From Tribonema minus (lineage: Eukaryota; Sar; Xanthophyceae; Tribonematales; Tribonemataceae): 64,000 nt of DNA. Positions 27,401 through 39,400 of this stretch are shown here, piece after piece. Numbering within the stretch: the first letter of the stretch is position 1; every line of letters begins with the position of its first letter. The notes below the pieces were generated by a model. The model made no database searches and was not told the origin of the DNA. It was given only the letters and a program-made list of their open reading frames with translations. The translations under genes and the position numbers were made by a program. The stretch covers positions 124,001 to 188,000 of the forward strand of contig JAFCMP010000146.1 of assembly GCA_017506865.1 (NCBI GenBank), written 5' to 3'.

Positions 27401-30400
27401 CAATATCTGCTCACTGCTCACCGTGTGCATCTTGACGACCAGAGCGTTCCACCTCTCGAGCTCCTGCAGCAGGACCACCTGTGGCGGGTGCAGCCAGCAA
27501 CCAAGGGCATATAATAAGTGAGGCTGCATGAGGTGAATGGAGCCAGGCACATGACGACCCAACGCACGAGATTGTGACAGGGCAGCCAACCCTGAACGAG
27601 ACGGTAAACGGCAGCAGCTGCAAATATCTATGACTTCTACATGTTGGTGCGTTGAGCAAGAGCTTGCGGCGAGGCGCGGTGTACTTCATTGCTTGGAACT
27701 CTGCCTAGGGCATGCTCCGCTGGTATGCAGAACAGTACCTACCTACCCACAGGCCACGAACCATACATACCTGCGCAGGCGTGGTCGGCTTCCCCGCGTT
27801 CTTCTCTGCCAGGCGCCTGCGCACGTTCATAAGGTCGTAGCTGCCGACGTCGGCGCTCTCCAGCGGTATCTGCGCGTACACGAGAGCAGATGATGCTCAC
27901 AATCAGTACACTTGAAGTACTGGGGAAAACAGCTGTACTGAAGGTGGAGTGATGCGAAAGCTCATGGCGCATGCATGCTGTTGTTGGAACAGCGGCGTGT
28001 CCTTGCCACCGTCGGCATCATGACCCGAGTCAGCTGTGCAGCCACGCACACCAACGACGGAGAGAGGCACAGATGCGCGTCGCTGCGTGTGCAGTTGCCA
28101 GCACCAGCGCCCGCACATCTGGCCAATAGTTGAGCGCTGCCGCATTGCGCGCGGTCGCCACAACGCGCGCGCAGCGTCAGCGCTCGCTAGCTGTGCTAAG
28201 CGTCACCATCGCAATCACCTCGTGTCCCTTTTTTTGTCGGGTGTCTCACCACCGCAATCTCACCTTGTCCGCGATGTCGCGCGCCGTGCGCGCGATGGCG
28301 TCCTCGCGCGACGGCCCATCCGAGCGCCCCGCGCGCCGCGGCTGCAGGCCCAGCAGATCGCGCCACATGGCGCGCGTCGCGGCGCTGTAGTAGCCTATCT
28401 CCGCGTTGGCGTGCAGGCCAAACACGGCGGGGGAGCTCGTGAGCGGCAGCTCTTCGACGGCGGATGTGTAGGCCTCCAGAGGGCCCAGCGCTGGGACCTG
28501 GGGGGGGGGGGGGGGAGGGGGGGGAGAGGGGGCTTGCTGAAACACAAGGTGTGATGGCCAGAGGCCAGTACACATCCATAGAGTATGAGAGAGGATGACG
28601 TGCAGCATGCGGACTGTGTTCGTTTTCAGGGGGTCCACTCCCGGGACCTGCCACCTTCGATGAATCAAGCATGTGCCGTGCAGTGTACAAAGGGGGCAGC
28701 GGCAGGCACGATCACGCATAGTATCCAGAAGCTCACCCTGCTGAACAAGAAGCGCTGACAGTCGTCAGAAAGTCAAACCTAGCGTTGGTGCACTTGTCGT
28801 AGACACCACACTAGCCCTACTACTGTAACCCGAGTGCATCAACGACAGACACGAATTAAGCCTGCCTTGCTGAAGCGGAAGCGCTGGCAGTCGCCAAGTA
28901 CATATGTAATGCTAGCCCTAATGCACAAGCGGCACACAAACCTGATGCTGAGTGTACAACTGACAGACACTGATGCACGAGCGGCACAGAAAGTGAATCT
29001 TAACTCCGAGTGTACAATTGACAGACACGAACCTCGTAGTCAAAGCCGGCCCTGCTGAAGAAGAAGCGCTGGCAGTCGTCAAACAGGAAGTCGCCCATGA
29101 ACTCCTCCAGGTACGTGGACAGCACGCGCCTGTCCATGTCGTCGCTCACGCGGCCGCCGTACATGGCATCGCCTGCAGGGGGGGGGGGGAGGGGGGGGGG
29201 GGCACAGTGACGGGGGGGGGACTCCGACTCAGTGCAACTTCTGAAGTTTGAAGGACCTGACGGAGAGTCATACGCATGCAACCGGCGCACTTGGGTATGA
29301 TTGAGACAGGGGCAGCAGCAAACCACATGCATGTCCTTATTGCACATCGCTGACGCGGCCGCCATACACGGCGTCGCCTGCCAAAGGGGGCGCGCACGGG
29401 CAGTGAAGGGGGGGGGGACGGTGACTCTCCGAATTTGTGCCCTATTGGAGCTGGTTGACACTTGGAATGCGAGCCGTGCGCATGTAATCGGCGCACTTGA
29501 AGGATGATCGAGACGAGGACAAAAGCCGAAGACCTCATGGTTCAGCTAGAGCAACTGCGGTACACGAGCATCAGAGGTCAGAAACACAGCGGCCACAAGA
29601 TGCGGAACCACAGTAGCCATCATCGCCATCACCGCTGAGCTCTGCCACAAAGCGCCACCACCGCCGCGGCAGACCTTTGCCACGGCCGCACGCCTAAGCG
29701 GAGCAGCTGCGGCACCGCAGTTGAAAGCACTGCAGACGCGATCATCGGTGCTCAGCAGAGGCGCTGCGTAGCGTGTCAGCGCTCCGCAGCGTTGCTCGCG
29801 GTCCACGGCTCTCACCTATCAGATACTTGAGGCTGCCCCAGGGCAGGAACTCGTCGCCGTCTTCGTAGGCCTTGGCCAGGTACAGGCCTAGCAGGCGGCG
29901 GCTTATGAGGAAGTCGCTGTCGTTGAAGTCGTAGGGGACGTTCCAGCCGATCTTGCCGTACTGCGCGCGCGGGGGGGGCGGGGAGGGGGGGGGGGGGGGT
30001 CACGAGGCGGTACACTGGGCCAGCATTGTTGGCACTGCGCGCTGCATGCAAATTGCAGATGTCTATGTGTAGGCGTTGCGGCGAGTCTCGATGCGAAAGT
30101 TGTGGAGCGCAGAGGGCGTCAGAGTGCGACAGATGGCTAGTATGGCTCCTGCGGTGTGCTGCGCGAGCGGCACGCGCAAATTTGTGCCTTGCGGCGAAGC
30201 ACTGGTTGTGACATGGAGGTGCGCGAGTGCTTCGCTTCGCATCTGCCATTATCCATACCCTACCATGGTCCTAACCCTAACCCTAACCCTGACCGCGGCG
30301 AACGTGCATGATCCATAGGGCAGGGGACATTAAGACCCCCACAACAGCTTCTGAACGCACCAGCAAAGGGGACCGCGGAACACGTCCATGAACTGTCCAC

Positions 30401-33400
30401 TCCGCAGAAGCAGGCAACACCGCAAGTGCACGCTGCCCTCCGAAGCCACACGCTGCACCACTACTCGGACACTGTTGAGCACTGAGCTTGCGGCGCTCGA
30501 GCGCGACGGCGTGCGGAAAGGCGAGGACGTACAGGCATGTATATACTTGAAGTATGAAATTCAGAAGTACTTTTGCGGACTTGCAGACTGAGCTTTTTTG
30601 TACATGGCTATGTACAGAGTTTCTCCTGCTCAGAGCGCTGAGCGCTGACACTGCGCGCTTGACTCACCTTGCGGCGCTCCAGCACGACGGTGTGCAGGAA
30701 GGCGAGGACATACAGGCACGTATATACCTGAAGTGCATCCTAAAGCAGCACTTTTGCGTACTTGCACTCAGAACGAGATGTCTGGTTCATAGCTACATGA
30801 TTTCTGCTAGTGTTCTGAGCGCTGACGCTGCGCGCTCGACGCACCTTGCGGCGCTCCAGCACGACGGCGTGCAGGAAGGCGAGGACATACAGGCACGTAT
30901 ATACTTGAAGTGTGTATCCTAAAGCAGCACTTCTGCGGACTTGCACTCACAACGAGTTGTTTTGTACATAGCTATATGATTTCTGCGAGCGCGCTGAGCG
31001 CTGACGCTGCGAGCTCGACTCACCTTGCGGCGCTCCAGCACGACAGCGTGCAGGAAGGCGAGGACGTACAGGCACGGCCGGAAAGCCCAGTGCGGGCACT
31101 CGTCGAGTGTTGCGTTGTCCATCTTGGAGTACGTGGCGCGCATGTTCAACTTCAACCCGTCCGGCGGCTCCGTCACGACCTGCGCGGCGAGTTGAAGTTG
31201 CGCTCGTCAATGACACTGCAGGTATTGTGGCGTTGGGCCACGACAGGGGCGCGATGCGGCGCGATCGCATGCGCAGCACAGCACGGCCGGACAAAAAATG
31301 TTTCATAGCAGTACGTACACATGTACATGCGCATGCAGCAAAAAGCACCGGATTGCCACACGAGCGGGCACCTCAGGTGAAGACTGTTGTAGGAGTTAGT
31401 GTTGAAGAGCCGAGGCGAGCCTGAGCAGCGCACGTGCCGCCGCGTGCACCGTGCACCTCAAATTCTCGTTGAGCAGGTGTCTACACAGTCTTACCTTCAG
31501 CGAACGTTGCAGTATGCCAAGGGGGAACTTGTCGGTGGGCTCCGTGGTGAGCCAGAGGCGGAAGTCGGGGTGGGGGCTGCGCATGTGCTCCAGCGTCTTC
31601 TCGCACGAGCGCAGCCAGCTGACCAGCAGGTGGCAGTTCTGCAGGAGCACCCAGTGCCCCTTTTGGTAGCCCTGTTGGGAGGGCGCAGCGGAAGGGGGCA
31701 GGGCGGCGCTGTCAGGCAAAGTGAAGCTAACTGGGGATACCGTCCGTGCACAGCGTTGAGACGTGATTGTGGCTCGGAGTTCCTCGTGCAATTGAGGTTC
31801 ATAATTCAAGTGCAGCGCCGACATATAAGGGACGATTACAAATGCGTGTCCTCTTCAAAGCCTTTGAAGGAGGAGGAGCATGAAACCACAACTCAGGGTT
31901 AGGGTCAGAGACAACCCGAAGTCACCAACACACTTTCCCCAGGCTCATCTTCCACAAATATACCTACACAAAAGCTGGCAGCAGCGCTCCACACCACACA
32001 CACACGCACCTGCTCCATCATCTGCTCCGCAAGCGGGCCCTGCCCCTGCCCCAGCGCCAGGAACTTGAACTTGCTGCCGGTGAACCCCATCTCCTCCCCG
32101 AGCGCCTGTATGTCGCTCTGCGGATCCGCGCCGGGGCTCAGGATGAAGACCATGGGCATGTGCGCGGACGACTGGCTGTAGATGCGGCGGTAGTCGAGCA
32201 CGGGAGGCTGGACGTAGCGCTCGCCGAGCGCTGCCACGACCTGATGCGCGGGGGGCGCAGTAAGGGGGGGGGGGGGGGGGGGAGCATAGGGGGACAACAA
32301 GGGGGAGGGGGGGGGCCATGGGAGGCAGATCGATGAGGGTGCTGGAGGGGAACATGGAGTATAGACGTTTTGGGGGGGGGGCAGGGGGGACAGTTTCAGA
32401 TGGAACTACCACGCTTCAGCCAAGCACCCTTCTTGCTGTTGGTGTGCTGAGGCAGGACGCATGTGTGGAGCACCTGCCGTGCAAGTACGTAGGGGTAGGG
32501 GTAGGGGCAGTCAGGCCAGGAACTGGAGTGCCAGTGGCAGTGAGTGGGAGCTGGCACGCAGCCTCCATTTCAATCATGCTCGTTGTGTTGTTGTTGAAGC
32601 TTGCATGCGCAGTACTGCTGCGAATGTCAATGTTTCTCTCAGCAACAGCGGCTGGAGTAGGGCTATGGCTGGGGAGTTTAAGTGATGAACGCGGTGACGC
32701 AACCAATCTAGATCAAGCCGAGACGGCTAGTGGCCATACTCACGTGATCGCGCAGGCGACGCAAGAACCCTACAACACCGCATGCTATCGAAGCCTCCGC
32801 CGCATCGCAACCCCCCGCGCTCGCCCTCTCCACCCGCAGCGCTCAACCCCCAACTCCAGCCCTAACCGCGCGCGTCGCCGCACTCACCAGCCCACGCGCC
32901 GCGTTGTACACCCTGTCCGGCCGGAAGCAGCGCACCACGCACAGGCGCTGCAGCGGCGTGAGCGCGCGGCTCGTGCCCGCCTCCTCCCCGCTGCCGCCAG
33001 GGCTAGCGCCGCCGCCGCCGCCGCTACTAGGGCTTGCCGTAATCTGAGCGCTGCTGCCATCGGGGGCCCCCGGCAGCGGCGCCAACTCCGGCGCCTCGAG
33101 GTCGTACCACGCCTTCCACTCTGCGGCGCCGGCGGCGGTCTCGAAGTGCGCGAGAATCGCCGCGAAGGGTGCGCCGCCGCCGCTGCCGTCGCCGCCGCCA
33201 GCGCCGCCGCTGCCGGCAAGGTGCAGCAGGTCCTTCCAGCCGGAGGGGGAGAGCCAGGGGGCGGGGCACGCGCGCGCGGCTGCAGCGAGCGAGGTGTCGC
33301 CCTTGAGGAAGAAGTCGAGCTCGGCGCGCGGCAGCGCTCCGTCGCCGTCCAGCACCATGCATGCCATCTGCAAAGGGAAGGGGGGGGGGGGGGAGGGGGA

Positions 33401-36400
33401 TCATCAGGTGCCTGCAGGTTATGAGCCGACATGGCTGCACTGGGGGGGGGGGGGGGGGGGCTCGTTGAGGAGGGGGGTCGCCGGGCGGCAGCGGCAGCTT
33501 GTGAGCGCCGCAGAACACTGGGGCATTGATATAGGATACGAGGGAGGATAATGGAATGAATTGGGGTATAAGAGGGAGTATATACATGCTGCGCAGGCAT
33601 ACTCAGTGGAGCTGAACATGAGCACTGCTGTGCGCCCAGTCTTGCTGACCCGCGCCAGCGAGTGGTGCGCACGCCGCTGTTAAGGAAAGCAAAGCGCCGC
33701 AAGACCTTCACACTCTTCCCGCCTGCTTTTCCACCCGCGCAGTCCTGCACTGACGCACCTGGAAGCTGAACATGAGCTTGTGACGCTCGAAGATGCCCGT
33801 GCACGTGTAGTCGTACACGTTGCGCGTTACGCTCGCCGTCATGTTCTCCAGGCGCACGTTGAGCGACGCGTCGCGCCGCGCCTGATCGAGCGCTGCCCCA
33901 AATACGCCCAGGAATGAGTCCAGGGACGTTTCGTACCTGTTGGGGGGAGGGGGGGGGGGGAGGGGGGTCAGCCAGCGGTGAAGCCAAATGTCGAATCTCG
34001 AACTTGCAGCTCACACCTGGGAATGCGGCTACGGGCATATCGTCTCTGAGAGGGGGCGCAGCAGTGATGTGCATGATGAAACCATCATTTCAAAGGACAG
34101 AAGAAAGTTGCGATAAGTGACTATAAAGTAAATTATAGTCGTTGCTTGAAGGCATGCAGAGGCCCGGCAGGCGGGCAAGCACAGTCAGTGCTCAGCCAAG
34201 CGAGAAGCGACAGTAGTTTGCGAGTACGCAACACGCCCGAAGTGCTCGCACGCCACGGAAACAGCCAGACCAGCCACCACCATAGCCTGGCATTTCTCAA
34301 CAGCACTGCAAAGACTCACATGCTGACCAGCGCCGACAGCCCGCTAACAGCAAAGTACAGGATGGAGCCGCGCTTGGCGACGGGCTTGTAGGCCGCGCGC
34401 GCAGCCCCAATCTCGTCCTTGGTGAATTGCGCCTTCTCTAGGTTAACCTGATGGTCAGGGAGGAGGGGGGGGGGCTGAGCACGCATGCGGCAGGTACTGT
34501 AGTAGCCGACGGCGGCAAGGAAGTGTCTGCGTACAGTGAATTCCGGAACGGTGTGTTGAGGTTATCGTTCACGCTTCGCAAAACAGTTTACAAGCATGGT
34601 GGTTTGTTGACAGGAGTAACACCAGTAATGCAGGCCTCATCGCGGTTTGTTGTACTGTTGCGGTGGTGTTTTCTGGTGGCCGCAACTAGTGCACGATAGG
34701 TGCGCAGGCGGCCTTGACAGGCGGCCCAATCTCAACCGGCACGCAATAGGCTTCAGAACAACTATGCATTCATGCTCTGCTCTGACGCAGGATGTTCAAA
34801 TTGCCGGCAGTGGTGCTGCCGGAGTTGATTCTGGCAATCAGGCCTCTATCGGGAGGACGCTATCGCTGACGAGCCATCACGCTCAGCCCAACCCTAGCCC
34901 TAACACTTTGACAAGGTGCAGATTGGGACGACGCCTGCATACCTTGATGTCCTCCGCTTCGCCCTTGGTCTTGTCGAGCGTTGCGATGAGCTCCTCATTG
35001 TCGAGTATGTTGCCCTGGCTTGAGGACAGCTCCTTAAGCAGCTTGTCCTCCAGGACCACCTGCAGTACACCATCCCCCAAGAATGAACACGTGCAGGGTT
35101 AGTCTAACCCTGAGTCGCAATGTATGGGACCATGCGCCACAAAGTGAGCACATGTAGGGTTAGTCCAACCCTGAGTGGCAAGGCCCATGTGCGCCCGCAG
35201 TTCAGTGTACGCTCTCGGCGACGCGGCGTCATGCGAGCCTTCCTGTATACTGGTCTGCAGGTGTCGACATTGCACAAGCGACAATGCAACAAATCGCAGA
35301 GCGCGTGCGCGTCCGACGTGCTTTCTGCATGCAGGTGGAGGTGAAGGTGACTTGAGGCGTAATGACTGCCGGCACGCTGCTGGCTCTGCTGATCCTTCAA
35401 TGCGCAAACGCAGGCGGTGGCACAGCACGACCAGCAACACACAATCACTCAGAAACTCATCGACTCACCCGGTTCATCCCCCCCCCCCCCCTCACCCCCA
35501 AGCACAGCGCTCCATGCTGCCGCAGCAGCAGCGCAGAGTGCGCTATGAGAGTGCGGGGTGCTGGCGCCTGTTGCCCAGTCATTGAGGCACTCACTTACTC
35601 ATAGACTAACCAGCTGCAGCGCGCTCTCGCTCATCTCGCGGACGACCGTCGCGTAGCTGTCCTCAAGGTTTGCCCTAGCACCTGCTACCTACCCACATAC
35701 TTGTTCAATTACTCAGTGACTCACCAGCTGCAGCGCGCTCTCGCTCATCTCGCGGATGAGCGTCGCGTAGCTGTCCTCGAGGTCCGCCCGCTCGTGCGCG
35801 ACCACGACGTTGAGCAGCTGACTCGCGAGGCCGTCCATTGTCACGCCGTAGTTGACAATCATGGTCTTGCCCATGACCTCCGGCGAGTAGTGCGGGTTGG
35901 CGAGCTTCGTGGTGAAGAAGAGGCGGAAGTTGTCGTCCCAGTCCACCGCCTGCGCGCGCATGAAAGGAGATTTTGAAAAGGCGTGTGAGTCAGCGAAGCG
36001 TGTCAAAAGAGAAGAAACTGTTGGTGCCAGGCAGCCGCAGCAGTGCGCCCACAAGTGCCGCAGTAGAATCGCATCGAGCGCGTGAGCACGAGAACTTGAT
36101 GGAATGCGTCGGGAGGCGTCGCACGACCTGTACGCCTCGTCACTGCACTGCACATGATGCTACGCAATCACTCTAGATGTGTAAGCCACCAAACGCTGGG
36201 AGTATATTATGGGGGGGGGGGTCTGTCGCAAGACTTACCCTCGCCCTGATCCCAACTCACACCCGAACCCTGCCCCCCGATTCAAGTTGCGCTGCAGCAT
36301 GCCGAGTGAATTGCACTGAGACTTGACCTGGCCCTTAACCCTTACCCCCACGTCAACCCTCACTCTGGTTTCATTGTAACCCTAGGTCGCCTTGACCTAA

Positions 36401-39400
36401 CCCATACGGTATGGGCCATACCCCAACCCTCACCTTAACCATCACTCTTATTTACTCGCAGCCCTAACTTGCCTTGTCACCCAGCGTGATGGTCTTGGAG
36501 GTCCCGTCCTGCACCACATTCTTCTCGAGCACCGGGTCCAGCATAGGATCCAGCTCCTCATCCACGTTCTCAAACAGAAATGGGTTGCCAAACTGGATGG
36601 CCAGCTCCAGGTGCTTCATGAAGTCGGGCTCGCTGAGGGTCTTGACGCACAGGCGCGCGCCCGAATAGGTTGCCTTGATCCAGCCCACAGCCTGCAGCAC
36701 AGATACAGGGTTGGAATATGGGAATGGAATAAAGGTTACAGCCCGTGGCATAGGCTTTAGGATTACATGCAGAGTTAGGGTTGGGATTGAAGCGTCGCAA
36801 CGCACAGTTGCGCTCCGGTGCAGGTCGCCTTGGTCCAGCCCACAGCCTGCACCACGGATGTAGGATCAGGGTTAAAACTGGGGTCAGAATTGGAGCGTCT
36901 TGACGAGCAGTTGTGCGCCCGTGTAGGCACACAGAGCGCGCAATGACGCTGTCCAGGTGGTTTGCAGCACCGACCAGCAGAGTCCGCAGCGCCATGCAAA
37001 CCTGCCGCTGCGCTCTTTCTGTGGGTGGTGTCCCTCCCTCGGCGCTCGCGGAATCGCGCGCGTGCACGCCGTATTCACGCAAGAGCATTCTTGTATTGTC
37101 CCTGCATCACATGCGTACCTGCTGCTGCGGGTCACCGCTAGAAGCGCGCCACCAGGGTACCGCTTTATGCAAGCTGTTCATGTACGGAACCACATTCCGC
37201 GACGCCCCTCGTACTTCCGCACCCTCAACAACCTACACACTGCAGATGGCTTCGCCCACCTGCTGCTGCGGGTCGACGCACAGCTGGAAGCGCAACATGC
37301 GCGTCGCTAGGGCACCGCTACATGCACGCTGGTATTGCACGGGAAAAACTTCACCGCAACGCCACTGCGTGGCCGTTGAGGTACATACACACTTTAAACG
37401 ACTCCACGCCCCACCTGCTGCTGCGGGTCGATGCACAGCGGGAAGCGCGACGCGCGCGTGGTGAGGATGCCGTTCTGCACGCTGTGCGCGTCGGCGGGCA
37501 GGCCCTGCGCCGTCCAGCTCTGCACGGTCGCGTCCGTCGTGAGGAGCGACGCCGGGTCGCACGGCTGCGTGAGCGGCACGTTCCGCCGCACCAGGTCCGT
37601 CACCAGCACGTCGCGCATGAGCTCCTGCGCAGGCGGCGGCGACAGGGGGGGGGGGGGGGGGGGGAGTGCGGGAGGCACGCGCAGTGAGATCGTTGGGTGC
37701 GCAGGAGACGAGGCACGCTTACGGTTAAAGTCAGGTTCAGACGGCGCACGCCTAGAATTAGGGTTAGGGTGACCAGCACTTCGAGCATGAGCTCCTGCGA
37801 TGGCGAGAGGAGGTAGGGAGGCGGAGGAACGAGTGAGCGCGTGAGAATGGCAGGCTGGCATGCTCACCACGGTGACAACGAAGGTGCGTGTCCGGGTGCG
37901 GAGGCGCGCGCAGCGAGATCGTTGGGTGCACAAGAGTCGGAGCACGCTTAGGCTTAGGATTGGGGTCAGAAAAAAATCGTGTTTGGGCGTCGACGGGGCT
38001 ATTTCGGCGCAGAAGTCTATGCACACCTGTTTACGGTACCGGTCAAGAGAGTCAGCCGCCAGAGGGTCTGCCAGATTGCAGGTGAACAGCAGAAGCTTTT
38101 GACCGACCTCTATGCTGGCCATGTCTACCCGAGCGCGCGCCCATGCCTGGTTGCAGCCGGCTCACTACCTGCGGGGCAACTTCGCAGCACAAAACGCATT
38201 GTTTCCGGACAGCGTTTGAAGTTGCATGGCCTCACCCGCCCTCGTCCAGCGAGGCCCGCAGTACTGCTGATGCACAACGGACACTCTGCTGACCTGATAC
38301 TGCGCAGCCTGATCAGGACCACTCAGCTCTTCGGGTGCACGCGACGGAAGGCAGATGCTCCACGCATGCGCGCGCACCGTGCTCCATCAGCTCACCGTCC
38401 CAAACTCCGCAGTAAAGGCAGCAGGCAGGCACTGCCAACGTGCTGGTCGCTCTCGCACTCAACCTGGTCAACCACCTATTCACGTAATCACAACAGAAAA
38501 TACAGATGACCAGCACGTTGCACGCGCGCACCACGCGTAATCAGCTCACCGTCCTGAACTCCGCGGTGAAGGCGCCCAGGTAGGACAGGAAGCTGGCGCC
38601 GATGAGGCAGTCGCCAACGAGGCGCTCGCGCTGCGACAGCAGGCGCTCCACGTCCAGCGTCCAGCGCGACCGCTCGCCCGTGAGGCGCGTGATGAGCTGT
38701 GACGACCAATGCAACAAGATGTGCGTGAGTATGGAAGTATGCACTGTGCAGCAAGAGACGGGCACACTTGCTTCAAGGTGTACGCAGGTATAAGGAGCGT
38801 GCGGCGATACCAGCTTTACAGCAGGCGCTCCACGTCCAGCGTCCAGCGCGACCGCTCGCCCGTGAGGCGCGTGAGGAGCTGTGACGACCAATGCCACAAG
38901 ACATGTAGCACGTGAGTATGCTTGCTGCACGGTTTATGCAGGTACAGGGAGTGTGCGGCAAAAAACAGCTTAACAGCAAGCGCTCCACGTCCAGCGTCCA
39001 GCGCGACCGCTCGCCCGCAAGACGCGTGATGAGCTGCGAGCAAGGCACGCAACTCGACGCACAGGGCGTGAGTACGCTTGCTCCAAGGAGTGTGTAAGTA
39101 GGTACAAGTCACGTGCGGTAACGACAGAGACGGCAGGCGTTCCAGTTCCGGGGTCCAGCGTGACCCCTCGCCCGTGAAATGCCTGATGAGCTGCGAGAGA
39201 GCCACACAGTGTAACGCGCAGCGCATCAGCTTGCTCGCATTGAGGTGAGTGTATGTATGCGGAGAGCATATGGATGCAAGTCGCTGAACACATGCGGTGA
39301 CAACAGATAAAGAGCAGGCGCTCCACGTCCGGCGTCCGGCGCGACCGCTCGCCCGTAAGACACGTGGTGAGCTGCGGCGACTGACGCAACAGGGTTAGAC

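Larger units (their letters stand above)
24447..29172 (-). other. DNAH10: dynein: C-terminal domain
   Basis: Eight exons. Landmarks are [82 protein letters not shown] and [18 protein letters not shown]. The end, [15 protein letters not shown], is followed by TAA at 24447-24449. The long C-terminus with the AGWD block is the axonemal type. Confidence 0.92.
29816..34447 (-). other. DNAH10: dynein: AAA6 region
   Basis: Contains [69 protein letters not shown] and [16 protein letters not shown]. Exon 32888-33367 (160 codons) holds long Gly/Ser/Pro/Ala low-complexity insertions not seen in typical heavy chains. Confidence 0.88.
34943..38696 (-). other. DNAH10: dynein: AAA5 region
   Basis: Starts with [11 protein letters not shown] and [11 protein letters not shown], followed by [13 protein letters not shown] and [15 protein letters not shown]. 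Next come [31 protein letters not shown] and [19 protein letters not shown]. The intron after exon 36473-36691 has a GC donor (AAG|GCAAGT). Confidence 0.88.

Noticed and set aside
28498-28530. G runs as assembly padding or errors
   Set aside because: They recur consistently at acceptor positions of in-phase exons, so they look biological, though exact lengths may be unreliable.
30485-30900. echo copies as alternative or mutually exclusive exons
   Set aside because: They hold only one end of the exon, so they lack the partner splice site needed to act as cassettes. Most also carry frame-breaking changes.
38020-38122. possible extra dynein exon encoding [18 protein letters not shown]
   Set aside because: The flanking exons 38550-38696 and 37415-37624 already join in phase and read through the family pattern without a gap.
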